A DNA stretch of 21,344 nt from Aquiluna sp. (GTDB lineage: Bacteria; Actinomycetota; Actinomycetes; Actinomycetales; Microbacteriaceae): NCBI GenBank assembly GCA_016780945.1, contig JADHKY010000008.1:1-21344 (forward strand), written 5' to 3'. Position 1 is the first letter of the stretch; every line of letters begins with the position of its first letter. The position numbers were made by a program, and so were the translations under genes. A model generated the notes under the pieces. The model was not told the DNA's origin. It was given only the letters and a program-made list of their open reading frames with translations, and made no database searches. Shown one piece after another: positions 7,325-13,609 of the stretch.

Positions 7325-8624
7325 GGGCTGCAGCGATGGCAGCAGCAAGCTGTGAACTCGAAGAGTCAATAACATTTGTGTGGCCCAGGCGCTTCGCCTC
7401 AGATTGTCGAAGTGCAGGGTTAGTTACACCACGAATTTCTCCGCTGAGGCTGATTTCTCCAAATGCCGCGAGCGACTGTTTGGCGGGTTTGTCCTTGACC
7501 GCCGACGCAATTGCTATCGCGATCGCCAAATCAGCGGCAGGCTCGGTTATCTTCATGCCGCCCACGGTTGAGACGTAGACATCTCGGTCTGAGAGGCTCA
7601 GTCCGGCTCGGCGCTCTAGAACCGCAAGGAGCATTGCAACCCTTGCAGAATCAACACCGTTGGTCACGCGCCTGGGTTGCGGAGAGCTACTCTTCACAAC
7701 AAGAGCCTGAATCTCGGCCCGAAGGGCCCTGCGACCCTCAACGGTGATTGTGATGCAGGTTCCAGAGACGCTGGTCTGCTGCTCCGAGACAAATAGGGCA
7801 GATGGGTCTGGCACCTCGATGATGCCCTCACCACTCATTTCGAAGCAGCCAACCTCATCGGTTGGGCCAAAGCGATTCTTGAGGGTGCGAATGAACCTAA
7901 GAGACGTCTGCCGGTCGCCCTCGAAGTGGCAGACGACGTCGACCAGATGCTCGAGCGTCCTCGGGCCTGCGATCGAGCCATCTTTGGTCACGTGTCCGAC
8001 CAACACCAGCGGTGTTGAGCTCTCTTTTGCGACCCGAATGAGATTGCTAGCCACCTCTCTCACCTGAGCTGGCATGCCGGCAACCCCATCGAGATCCAGG
8101 CTTGAGACGGTCTGGACTGAGTCCACGATTATGAGCTCTGGATCAACCTGGTCAATCTGCCCCAGCACACTCGAGAGGTCAGTTTCGGTTGCAAGAAAAA
8201 GATTTTCTGAAAGCGCGGAGGTTCGAGTAGCACGAAGCTTCACCTGAGAAGCCGACTCCTCGGCAGAGACGTAGAGGACTTTCTTTCCTCCCTTTGCGAG
8301 CCTCGCGGCAACCTCTAGCAACAGGGTGCTCTTACCCACACCGGGCTCACCCGAGAGCAGCACCACCGCTCCAGGCACCAGCCCCCCGCCTAGAACGCGA
8401 TCAAACTCCTGAACCCCGGTTGGGTAGTGGCCCTCGCCGCTGGTCTCAATGTCTGTAATGGGTCTGGCCGCTCGAGCAGAACTAATTTGGGCAGGCTTTG
8501 CCTTGGTGACGGAGGTGGTCTCTGAAACAGTTCCCCAGGCCTGGCAACTGCTGCATTGGCCAACCCATTTAGCCGTTGACCAACCACACTCGCTGCAGCG
8601 ATATTCACTCTTGGTCTTGGCCAT
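7317..8624 (-). CDS. radA: DNA repair protein RadA (Sms)
   Basis: RadA is a RecA-like ATPase and branch-migration helicase acting in recombinational repair. The 435 residues contain a C4 zinc finger (C10, C13, C24, C27), Walker A GEPGVGKST (92-100), Walker B IIVDS (165-169), the RadA signature KNRFG (249-253) and a C-terminal Lon-protease-like domain (about 325-435, with VGGMKITEPAADLAIAIAI). I chose the ATG at 8624 rather than the TTG one codon upstream, because TAGTTT followed by exactly six bases places a leaderless start there. The gene is divergent from the CPBP gene and convergent with the unknown membrane-anchored protein, overlapping its 3' end by eight bases. It is full length. Confidence 0.97.
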   Translation of the reverse strand: MAKTKSEYRCSECGWSTAKWVGQCSSCQAWGTVSETTSVTKAKPAQISSARAARPITDIETSGEGHYPTGVQEFDRVLGGGLVPGAVVLLSGEPGVGKSTLLLEVAARLAKGGKKVLYVSAEESASQVKLRATRTSALSENLFLATETDLSSVLGQIDQVDPELIIVDSVQTVSSLDLDGVAGMPAQVREVASNLIRVAKESSTPLVLVGHVTKDGSIAGPRTLEHLVDVVCHFEGDRQTSLRFIRTLKNRFGPTDEVGCFEMSGEGIIEVPDPSALFVSEQQTSVSGTCITITVEGRRALRAEIQALVVKSSSPQPRRVTNGVDSARVAMLLAVLERRAGLSLSDRDVYVSTVGGMKITEPAADLAIAIAIASAVKDKPAKQSLAAFGEISLSGEIRGVTNPALRQSEAKRLGHTNVIDSSSSQLAAAIAAALS

Positions 8625-8636
8625 CAAACCAAACTA
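8625..8636 (-). promoter_or_regulatory. Leaderless-type -10 element of radA
   Basis: On the minus strand TAGTTT (8636-8631) is followed by GGTTTG and then the ATG at 8624. TTTAGG about 16 bases upstream is a weak -35. The geometry supports the ATG over the adjacent TTG. The rest of the 73-base divergent gap to 8698 holds a C-rich stretch and the ribosome binding site of the CPBP gene. Confidence 0.55.
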
Positions 8637-8697
8637 CCGCTACCCACCCCCACCTAAACTTCTTCTCTCAACAGTTTTTTGGTTTGGAGCGAGGTTT

Positions 8698-9420
8698 ATG
8701 CGCAGGCACTCCTTTGAGCTTTGGCTAACCCTGATGGTCTCCTTGGGGGCAAGCACGATCTATGCCGTGCTGAGCCTGCTGCGAAAACTAAATTCAACCC
8801 AGGGCCTTGCCGGCTCTACAACCACCATCAATCGCCCTTTAGCCCAGCAAGGCTGGCTGGATTTTATTTCTCAGCTTGCCTCGATTTCACTGTCTCTGGT
8901 CCCAGTCTTGTTGGCGCTCTACTTTCTCAGGCTCGATGGAATCAGCATTGGCCTGGTTCCAAAGGCAAGGGATTTTCTCTGGGGCTTTGGACTGCCGGTG
9001 GTAATTGGAATACCAGGGATAGCACTCTACGTCGTTGCCGTGCAGCTTGGCCTTACCGCTCGCGTGATTCCAAGCTCACTTGGTGAGTATTGGTGGACGC
9101 CACTGATTCTGTTCCTAGCGGCTCTTCGCGCGGGACTGCAGGAGGAGGTCATTGCAGTTGCTTTCTTGGCTAAGAAGCTGGAGCTAATTAGACCGGGGTT
9201 AACGATTGCGGTAGTGGTATTGATTTCGAGCCTCTTTAGAGCCAGTTACCACCTGTATCAGGGCTTCTCAGCGTTCTTGGGTAACTTCCTGATGGGTTTG
9301 GTATTTGCCTACCTGTTCCTGAGGGGAGGCCGCATCGCTCCTTTGGTTATTGCCCACACCACCATGAACGCTGCCGTCTTTATTGGGTATCCGTTGGTTG
9401 CCCCATACCTACCAATCTAG
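8698..9420 (+). CDS. CPBP-family intramembrane protein (Rce1/AbiI-like)
   Basis: This 240-residue polytopic membrane protein carries the CPBP signatures: paired glutamates E149-E150 in QEEVIAVAFL, a second motif SLFRASYHLYQG with H185, and a C-terminal HTTMN motif (H210). The family comprises membrane-embedded glutamate-type proteases, some linked to bacteriocin self-immunity. The arginine normally found in EExxxR is replaced (EEVIAV), and the FxxxH position reads RxxxH, so it belongs to an atypical branch and proteolysis is not assured. The start is the ATG at 8698 with GGAG eight bases upstream. The open frame extends back to 8449, but that part is antisense to radA. The downstream proC -10 uses its TAG stop codon. 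Confidence 0.85.
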   Translation: MRRHSFELWLTLMVSLGASTIYAVLSLLRKLNSTQGLAGSTTTINRPLAQQGWLDFISQLASISLSLVPVLLALYFLRLDGISIGLVPKARDFLWGFGLPVVIGIPGIALYVVAVQLGLTARVIPSSLGEYWWTPLILFLAALRAGLQEEVIAVAFLAKKLELIRPGLTIAVVVLISSLFRASYHLYQGFSAFLGNFLMGLVFAYLFLRGGRIAPLVIAHTTMNAAVFIGYPLVAPYLPI

Positions 9421-9429
9421 GATTTACCC
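9418..9429 (+). promoter_or_regulatory. Leaderless-type -10 element of proC, overlapping the preceding stop codon
   Basis: TAGGAT (9418-9423) is followed by six bases and the ATG at 9430. Its first three bases are the TAG stop of the CPBP gene. TTGGTT at 9394-9399 is a possible -35 with an 18-base spacer. Confidence 0.6.
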
Positions 9430-10260
9430 ATGGATAACCTCAGGGTGTGCTTCGTGGGCACCGGCTCTATGGGCTCAGCGGTGCTGAGAGGCCTCATCGA
9501 CTCTGGGCACCCCGTTGAACTCGTCTCGGCAACAACTAAAAGCGAACAGAGTGCTGCGAGCCTCAGAGCAATTGGCGTGAGCGCGCTCTCGGTTGAGCAG
9601 TCCCCGGACGCGAATGCCTTACTTTCGGGCGATGCAGATGTTGTCGTGCTGGGTGTGAAGCCCTACCAAATTTTCGATGTGCTCACGGAGATTGCCGAGG
9701 AGCTCCCAAAGAACTCGGTGGTGATTTCGATGGCCGGGGGTATTGAGTTAAAGACCATGGCCGCAGCCCTCCCTGAACACAAGAACCTGATCCGCTCGAT
9801 GCCCAATACTCCCGCGATGGTTGGTCAAGCGGTAACGGGGCTTGCTCCGCACTCCACCGCGAGCTCCGATGCGTTGGATGCCGCGCAGTGGCTGTTCTCC
9901 TCCGTTGGGGAGGTGGTCAAGGTCGAAGAGCAGCAGATCAATGCGTTGAGCGCAATCTCAGGCTCAGGTCCCGCATGGATCTACTTCATCATCGAGCAGT
10001 GGGAAAAGGTCGCTATCTCGAAGGGCTTCAGCAAGGAGCAGGCAGAGACGCTAGTGCGATCCACGCTGTTTGGGTCCGCGGCTTTGCTGGCAGACAGCGG
10101 CGAGGAGCCAAGCGTGCTCAGAAAAAACGTGACCTCACCCGGCGGCACAACAGAACGCATCATCGCGACCCTGGACGAGGCAAATCTTGAGCAGCTTTTC
10201 TCTGCTGCTCTAGATGCTGCCGTCAACAGGGCAAATGAAATAGCCGCCGCAAAGGATTAG
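9430..10260 (+). CDS. proC: Pyrroline-5-carboxylate reductase
   Basis: ProC reduces pyrroline-5-carboxylate to proline with NAD(P)H in the cytoplasm. The 276 residues match the family. The N-terminal Rossmann loop is GTGSMG (10-15), followed by VVISMAGGI, RSMPNTPAMV and the C-terminal all-helical dimerisation domain with SGSGPAWIYF and the signature VTSPGGTT (234-241). The ATG start is set by the Rossmann strand beginning at residue 5 and by the leaderless -10 directly upstream. Its TAG stop in turn begins the -10 of the following ArsR-type gene. In mycobacteria proC also lies near a DNA-binding protein and bS22, as here. Confidence 0.97.
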   Translation: MDNLRVCFVGTGSMGSAVLRGLIDSGHPVELVSATTKSEQSAASLRAIGVSALSVEQSPDANALLSGDADVVVLGVKPYQIFDVLTEIAEELPKNSVVISMAGGIELKTMAAALPEHKNLIRSMPNTPAMVGQAVTGLAPHSTASSDALDAAQWLFSSVGEVVKVEEQQINALSAISGSGPAWIYFIIEQWEKVAISKGFSKEQAETLVRSTLFGSAALLADSGEEPSVLRKNVTSPGGTTERIIATLDEANLEQLFSAALDAAVNRANEIAAAKD

Positions 10261-10269
10261 GCTTGAGCT
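10258..10269 (+). promoter_or_regulatory. Leaderless-type -10 element overlapping the proC stop codon
   Basis: TAGGCT (10258-10263) starts with the TAG stop of proC and is followed by six bases and the ATG at 10270. No clear -35 is seen. Confidence 0.5.
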
Positions 10270-10863
10270 ATGGCAGACATTTTTGAGGCAATCGCCGACC
10301 CAACAAGGCGCAACATAATGGAGACCTTGCTCTCGGCACAGGTAGCTGGCTCAGAGCTAACAGTAAGTGAGCTGGTGCAGAAGACCGGCTTGGGCCAGCC
10401 CACAGTGTCAAAGCACCTAAAAACCCTTCGTGAGGTTGGCCTGGTTGCCGCCCGCGAGGACGGCCAAAAGCGTTTCTACTCGGTAACCCCTGAGCCGCTC
10501 GAGGAGATCGAGGACTGGATGATCAACTTCCTCTCGCTCGGCTTCGAGGCGGAGGGTGAAGAGGATCTCGCTAAGAACCTCAGTGAGGCAGGCGAGAAAT
10601 TGGGCCACTGGATAACCGAGAAGGCATCCTGGCTCGGTGAGCAGCTCCGCGCTCGCGCAGATGAGCTAGACGTCGATGTTGACCCCAAGGAGCTTGGCAA
10701 GAGGCTAGGCCGGAAACTCGCAGAGACAAAGGTCGATGCCGAAAAGGGTGCAAAGGACTTCGAGAAGCTAGCCAGGCAAAAGGTCGAAGAGGTCGTTGAT
10801 GATGTTCGAAGTGAAGCCACTCATTTCGCCGAAGAAGTCAAGGCAAAGGTAGGTAAGAAGTAA
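10270..10863 (+). CDS. ArsR-type winged-helix regulator with long charged C-terminal tail
   Basis: Residues 1-80 form an ArsR-type winged helix: IFEAIADPTRRNIMETLL, then the recognition region LVQKTGLGQPTVSKHL and the wing VAAREDGQKRFYSV. No cysteine metal-binding site is visible, so it is not an obvious metal sensor. Residues from about 95 to 197 form an unusual Lys/Glu/Ala-rich extension, predicted amphipathic helix or coiled coil, somewhat like apolipoprotein or LEA-type repeats (KLARQKVEEVVDDVRSEATH). The tail could bind membrane, nucleoid or a partner. The stop TAA overlaps the ATG of the 2TM protein gene (TAATG), so the two are coupled and may work together. Regulator class is secure; ligand and targets are unknown. 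Confidence 0.85.
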   Translation: MADIFEAIADPTRRNIMETLLSAQVAGSELTVSELVQKTGLGQPTVSKHLKTLREVGLVAAREDGQKRFYSVTPEPLEEIEDWMINFLSLGFEAEGEEDLAKNLSEAGEKLGHWITEKASWLGEQLRARADELDVDVDPKELGKRLGRKLAETKVDAEKGAKDFEKLARQKVEEVVDDVRSEATHFAEEVKAKVGKK

Positions 10864-11147
10864 TGACCGAAAGTTCCGACGCTCTCCGCAACTTCGCTCA
10901 GAAGCAGCTGAAGAAAAAGCAGGACTTCAGAACCTATATGTGGGTCTACGCGGCAGTGGTCGCGTTGACGTCCGGGGTCTGGTTTATTACGTCACCGAGT
11001 GCTCCCTACTGGCCAATTTGGGTAGTCCTAGGGATGGGTATTGCGGCAATCTTTGTGGGTCTCGATGCCTACGGCCGTCTTGGCGGCAAGCCGATAACCG
11101 ACGAGCAAATCGATGCCGAGGTTGAGCGCTTAAGGCGCAAGGGCTAG
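10863..11147 (+). CDS. 2TM-domain membrane protein (94 aa)
   Basis: The product has a charged N-terminal helix (residues 1-24, rich in Lys), two hydrophobic spans (about 26-44 and 51-68, separated by TSPSAPYWP), and a charged C-terminal helix ending in ERLRRKG. This is the layout of the short 2TM domain family, often found next to or fused to transcriptional regulators or histidine kinases. The start ATG overlaps the stop codon of the ArsR-type gene, suggesting that regulator and membrane protein are made in fixed ratio. Its TAG stop codon forms the first three bases of the probable bS22 promoter -10. The molecular function is not known. Confidence 0.75.
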   Translation: MTESSDALRNFAQKQLKKKQDFRTYMWVYAAVVALTSGVWFITSPSAPYWPIWVVLGMGIAAIFVGLDAYGRLGGKPITDEQIDAEVERLRRKG

Positions 11148-11150
11148 ACT
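11122..11150 (+). promoter_or_regulatory. Promoter of the bS22 gene inside the end of the 2TM gene
   Basis: TTGAGC (11122-11127), a 17-base spacer and TAGACT (11145-11150) form one of the best -35/-10 pairs in the window. The TAG of the -10 is the stop codon of the 2TM gene. Transcription would begin near 11157, giving a leader of about 40 bases. Confidence 0.6.
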
Positions 11151-11158
11151 TTGGCAGG

Positions 11159-11174
11159 TTGCCCACAAGGGCAA
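11159..11174 (+). promoter_or_regulatory. 5' leader stem-loop of bS22 mRNA
   Basis: TTGCCC and GGGCAA form a perfect six-pair stem around an ACAA loop, almost at the predicted 5' end of the bS22 transcript. A-rich sequence rather than a T-run follows, so it is not a terminator. It could protect the 5' end or be a feedback site; neither is shown. Confidence 0.45.
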
Positions 11175-11196
11175 AAAGAACATAGACGAGGTTTTT

Positions 11197-11295
11197 GTGG
11201 GTTCAGTAATCAAAAAGCGCCGCAAGCGCATGTCGAAGAAGAAGCACCGCAAGCTTCTTCGCAAGACGCGCCACCAGCGTCGCAACAAGAAGTAG
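11197..11295 (+). CDS. Small ribosomal protein bS22 (AURKAIP1/COX24-domain protein, 32 aa)
   Basis: The 32-codon ORF translates to GSVIKKRRKRMSKKKHRKL followed by LRKTRHQRRNKK after the initiator. It is almost entirely Lys/Arg and closely resembles the small actinobacterial ribosomal protein called bS22 in mycobacteria, which lies beside proC there (the Rv0500B position). Such proteins are buried in 16S rRNA of the small subunit. The GTG start is chosen because GAGG sits six bases upstream and MGSVIKKRRKRM is the family N-terminus. It has its own promoter, a leader hairpin and a strong terminator, fitting a highly expressed monocistronic ribosomal gene. It is too short for ordinary gene finders. 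Confidence 0.93.
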   Translation: MGSVIKKRRKRMSKKKHRKLLRKTRHQRRNKK

Positions 11296-11300
11296 TAACT

Positions 11301-11324
11301 ACCCGCCCAATAAGGCGGGTTTTT
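11301..11324 (+). terminator. Rho-independent terminator after bS22
   Basis: ACCCGCC (11301-11307) pairs perfectly with GGCGGGT (11314-11320) around a CAATAA loop and is followed by TTTT, then A, C, TTTT. It sits six bases past the bS22 stop and abuts the stop codon of the convergent HAD gene. It is the clearest intrinsic terminator in the window. Confidence 0.92.
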
Positions 11325-12033
11325 ACTTTTGGGTCCTTAGCTCTCGCCTGCGCTGACGGAGAATCTCCCAGCCCGCGGCAACCGCATAGCGTCTAAGTTG
11401 CTGATCCGGGTTCACCGCCACCTGATTCCCCACCGCACTGAGCATCGGTAAGTCGTTCACAGAGTCGGAGTAGGCCCACGATTTCCTGAGGCTGATGCCT
11501 CTTTCCTTTGCGAGCGCTTTGATTGCTCTCCGCTTTGCCTTGCCGTGCAGAGGGGCACCAACCAGCTCGCCAGTGAGAACGTTTCCGTCGTGACCAACGA
11601 TGGTGCCCAGGGCACCTGTCGCGCCAAGGTCATCTGCAATTGCTTGAGCGAGTTCAACAGGCGCTGCTGACACCAGCCAAACTTCGTGTCCCTGCTCAAG
11701 GTGATGTTTGAGACGCTCGAGGCTTCGTGGCCAAAGCCTTGGCTTGATCTCATCTCGGTAGACCTGGTCGATCAGGCCCTGAAGCTCTTCAACCGAGTGA
11801 CCTTTTGTCAGCATCAGAGCCCGGTCTTTGAAGTCAGCCATTTTGGAGTTCTTCTCGCCCCGTCGCATGTACATGACGTGCTCCCACATAAACCGCCAAA
11901 TATCGCGGCGCTTGATGCTGCCTCCTGTGAAGGCGACCTTGCCAAAGAGGATTGATGTGGAGCCGCAAACCAGGGTGTTGTCCACATCAAAGAATGCGGC
12001 AACCTTCTTCTGAGGTTTGCTTGCAGGGGTCAC
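11323..12033 (-). CDS. HAD-IB family phosphatase (SerB-like)
   Basis: This 236-residue cytoplasmic hydrolase has all HAD motifs: motif I FFDVDNTLV (nucleophile D16, acid D18), motif II VSAAP (S122), the motif III lysine K165 in GKAKRRA, and motif IV YSDSVNDLP (D190, D194). The long helical cap between residues 30 and 100 is typical of subfamily IB. Homologues in this chromosomal position in mycobacteria are annotated SerB1, but specificity for phosphoserine is not established, and a phospholipid-linked or other phosphomonoester is equally possible. The start is a GTG six bases after a TAGACT -10 element. The gene is divergent from the glutaredoxin gene and ends against the bS22 terminator. 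Confidence 0.92.
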   Translation of the reverse strand: MTPASKPQKKVAAFFDVDNTLVCGSTSILFGKVAFTGGSIKRRDIWRFMWEHVMYMRRGEKNSKMADFKDRALMLTKGHSVEELQGLIDQVYRDEIKPRLWPRSLERLKHHLEQGHEVWLVSAAPVELAQAIADDLGATGALGTIVGHDGNVLTGELVGAPLHGKAKRRAIKALAKERGISLRKSWAYSDSVNDLPMLSAVGNQVAVNPDQQLRRYAVAAGWEILRQRRRELRTQK

Positions 12034-12045
12034 TCGCTAAGTCTA
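12034..12045 (-). promoter_or_regulatory. Leaderless-type -10 element of the HAD gene
   Basis: On the minus strand TAGACT (12045-12040) is followed by six bases and the GTG start at 12033. It mirrors the promoter of the divergent gene in the same 42-base gap. Confidence 0.55.
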
Positions 12046-12063
12046 GAGCCGGAGTGAATCGCC

Positions 12064-12075
12064 TAGTCTTGAACC
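12064..12075 (+). promoter_or_regulatory. Leaderless-type -10 element of the glutaredoxin-like gene
   Basis: TAGTCT (12064-12069) is followed by six bases and the ATG at 12076. No Shine-Dalgarno sequence is present. Confidence 0.55.
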
Positions 12076-12345
12076 ATGAAAGAGCCAATCGAAATCCAAT
12101 TGGTTATCAGGCAGGGCTGCCATCTCTGCGTTGCCGCAGAAGCAGATTTGGCAAGGGTAATCGCCCGCTTCGCCGCTGAGTATCCAGACCGCGAATACTC
12201 GGTAGAGCTATTAGATATCAGTGAATACGACGAGCTGCAGCGGTTCAGCGAAGAGGTTCCCGTTTTACTGATCAATAAAAAGCAGGTTTCATTCTGGCGG
12301 ATAGACGAGAAGCGGGCCTTTGAGCATCTAAGCGAGCTTGCATGA
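12076..12345 (+). CDS. Glutaredoxin-like thiol-disulfide protein (DUF836 type)
   Basis: The 89-residue protein has a compact thioredoxin fold with a CHLC active site (C15, C18) after the first strand, a glutaredoxin-style SVELLDISEYDEL segment and the cis-proline segment EEVPVLLINKKQV. It is cytoplasmic and probably acts as a small dithiol reductant, though its electron source and targets are not visible. The same association of a glutaredoxin-like gene with a HAD-IB phosphatase is seen in mycobacteria (Rv0505c to Rv0508 region). The stop codon overlaps the ATG of a 42-residue membrane peptide gene (ATGA), so the two are translated together. Confidence 0.88.
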   Translation: MKEPIEIQLVIRQGCHLCVAAEADLARVIARFAAEYPDREYSVELLDISEYDELQRFSEEVPVLLINKKQVSFWRIDEKRAFEHLSELA

Positions 12346-12470
12346 GAAGAATCATCGTTTGGGCGCTCAAGAACTTCTGGTTCCCAATCCTGGTGTTTGC
12401 TCTAGCACAGCTCGGCAAGCGGTATAAGTGGGCCTCAGATTTCCACGCCAAAATAAATAAGTTCAAATAG
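12342..12470 (+). CDS. 42-residue membrane peptide coupled to the glutaredoxin-like gene
   Basis: This short ORF starts at the ATG in an ATGA overlap with the glutaredoxin-like gene and ends at TAG 12468-12470. It encodes a basic N-terminus (MRRIIVWALKN), one hydrophobic span (residues 12-24, FWFPILVFALAQL) and a basic, aromatic tail (GKRYKWASDFHAKINKFK). The overlap, clean composition and positive-inside pattern favour a real gene. It is too small for a family assignment. A membrane anchor or partner for the thiol protein is possible but only inferred from the coupling. Confidence 0.6.
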   Translation: MRRIIVWALKNFWFPILVFALAQLGKRYKWASDFHAKINKFK

Positions 12471-12472
12471 TG

Positions 12473-12507
12473 TTGCATTATTACTACATAGCATTTATGC
12501 TACATAC
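12473..12507 (+). promoter_or_regulatory. Leaderless promoter of the XRE regulator
   Basis: TTGCAT (12473-12478), a 17-base spacer and TATGCT (12496-12501) form a good promoter. Six bases later comes the ATG at 12508, so the mRNA should be leaderless. The -10 lies inside the inverted repeat at 12489-12502. Confidence 0.7.
12489..12502. promoter_or_regulatory. Probable XRE operator overlapping the -10
   Basis: TAGCAT-TT-ATGCTA is a perfect palindrome with six-base arms. It covers the -10 of the XRE gene, so a dimeric repressor bound here would block transcription. Direct copies of CTACATA start at 12484 and 12500, sixteen bases apart. Autoregulation is inferred from position. Confidence 0.65.
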
Positions 12508-12747
12508 ATGGGTCGCAAACCAAAGTCCGAAGAAGAGCGGGTAGCTAACCGCATCGAAGACTTGCGCACCCGGGCCAACCTCTCTCGGCAAGAGCTCGCC
12601 GAGCAGGTTGGTGTTCACTATCAAACAATCGGTTACATCGAACGAAGTGAGTATTCGCCGTCACTTGTTTTGGCGCTTCGCATTGCATCGGTGTTAGAGA
12701 CCAGCATCGAAGAGATCTTCTGGCTGGAGGAGGAAAATGATGTCTAA
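12508..12747 (+). CDS. XRE-family helix-turn-helix regulator (79 aa)
   Basis: The product is little more than one Cro/C1-type helix-turn-helix: residues 15-70 read IEDLRTRANLSRQELAEQVGVHYQTIGYIERSEY and so on, with a recognition helix near VHYQTIGYIE. A basic N-terminal arm (GRKPKSEEERV) precedes it. Such short regulators usually control the membrane-protein genes that follow them. Here the next gene begins before this one ends, and a palindrome overlaps the promoter -10. It is therefore probably a self-repressing regulator of the 12508-15248 operon. No sensor domain is present, so the signal would come from a partner, perhaps the membrane proteins. Confidence 0.9.
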   Translation: MGRKPKSEEERVANRIEDLRTRANLSRQELAEQVGVHYQTIGYIERSEYSPSLVLALRIASVLETSIEEIFWLEEENDV

Positions 12748-13609
12748 CGAGCTACTAGTCGTTTTTTATATTCTCCTGACTTTGGCATTCGCCTACCTCT
12801 GGTTTTATCCCAAGGTGGTCGGCGAGAGAGTCAAAATGATGGCATGGATGGACGTGGTTGTCACGGGCATACCGGTGGCCATCTCAGCACTGCTTTTCTG
12901 GGAGTCTGATCCAACCTTCAGACTTCTAATTTTCGATCTGAACTGGTTTTTCTTTACTGTGCTCGCGATGTTTGCAATCGAGCTACCCATCTTTTTGCTT
13001 TATCTTCGCGCACGAGGACTCAACGAAAAGTACTGGGCCATGTTCAGGATAGCTCCGAAGGGATCTCCGGATGCGGGTTGGGCATCAGCTTCAGTGGAGT
13101 CGGTGGAGAAGCAGCTCAATGACACCAGGTGGGATGGCTTGCGGACCAATAACGGCAGGAAATTCTTGTTGATTGTTTCGAATCTCTTAATTCTCTTCGG
13201 CACTGGATTCCTATTGCTAGTCGGTGATGACCCCAGAACTCTCTATGGAATTATTCACATCTTGTTGATTTTTGTTTTCTGGTTCTTGCTTCGGCATTCA
13301 GTCAGGCTCGTGCCCGAAGCACCAGAGGAGGCGCTGGATGAGATGCTGCTCAAGACTCGAAATAGAAGTTACGTTATTGCCTACCGGTGGTTGACAACCG
13401 TGGTTTCACTTGGCGTGATTGCTCTTATGATCTTCGCAATCATCTATGACTCTTCGCCTGGCTCTGATGGGTTTAACTACCAGCTGAACCTCACTTGGCC
13501 TCAGGTGCAGGCCGTGTTCTGGTTCTATTTCGCTTACATGTTAATGCTCCCATCGATGGCAATGATTTCCCTAGAGCTCAAGCGCGATAGGTCGGCCGGC
13601 AAGCGATGA
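12737..13609 (+). CDS. Seven-span membrane protein of unknown function
   Basis: I do not recognise the family. The 290-residue protein has about seven hydrophobic spans, roughly at residues 5-25, 35-55, 67-90, 137-157, 168-188, 211-233 and 250-275, with a hydrophilic loop of about 45 residues between spans three and four. The gene overlaps the end of the XRE gene by 11 bases, with AGGAGG at 12728-12733. ATG codons at 12737 and 12740 both fit that site (three and six bases away), so the exact start is uncertain by one codon. It ends in an ATGA overlap with the DUF418 gene. Position suggests it is the first target of the XRE repressor, possibly its sensor or effector. Confidence 0.8.
   Translation: MMSNELLVVFYILLTLAFAYLWFYPKVVGERVKMMAWMDVVVTGIPVAISALLFWESDPTFRLLIFDLNWFFFTVLAMFAIELPIFLLYLRARGLNEKYWAMFRIAPKGSPDAGWASASVESVEKQLNDTRWDGLRTNNGRKFLLIVSNLLILFGTGFLLLVGDDPRTLYGIIHILLIFVFWFLLRHSVRLVPEAPEEALDEMLLKTRNRSYVIAYRWLTTVVSLGVIALMIFAIIYDSSPGSDGFNYQLNLTWPQVQAVFWFYFAYMLMLPSMAMISLELKRDRSAGKR

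Noticed and set aside
8625..8627. TTG one codon upstream as radA start
   Set aside because: The -10 spacing fits the ATG at 8624, and MAKTKSEYRC is the usual family N-terminus.
8449..8697. Upstream extension of the CPBP open frame
   Set aside because: It is antisense to the radA N-terminus, including the zinc finger; the ATG at 8698 has a GGAG site and gives a normal CPBP protein.
11159..11174. Stem-loop before bS22 as a terminator of the 2TM gene
   Set aside because: No T-run follows on the plus strand; it is better explained as part of the bS22 leader.
11151..11396. 81-codon plus-strand frame across bS22 and the terminator
   Set aside because: It overlaps bS22 in another frame, reads through the terminator stem and into the HAD gene, and shows no domain-like sequence.
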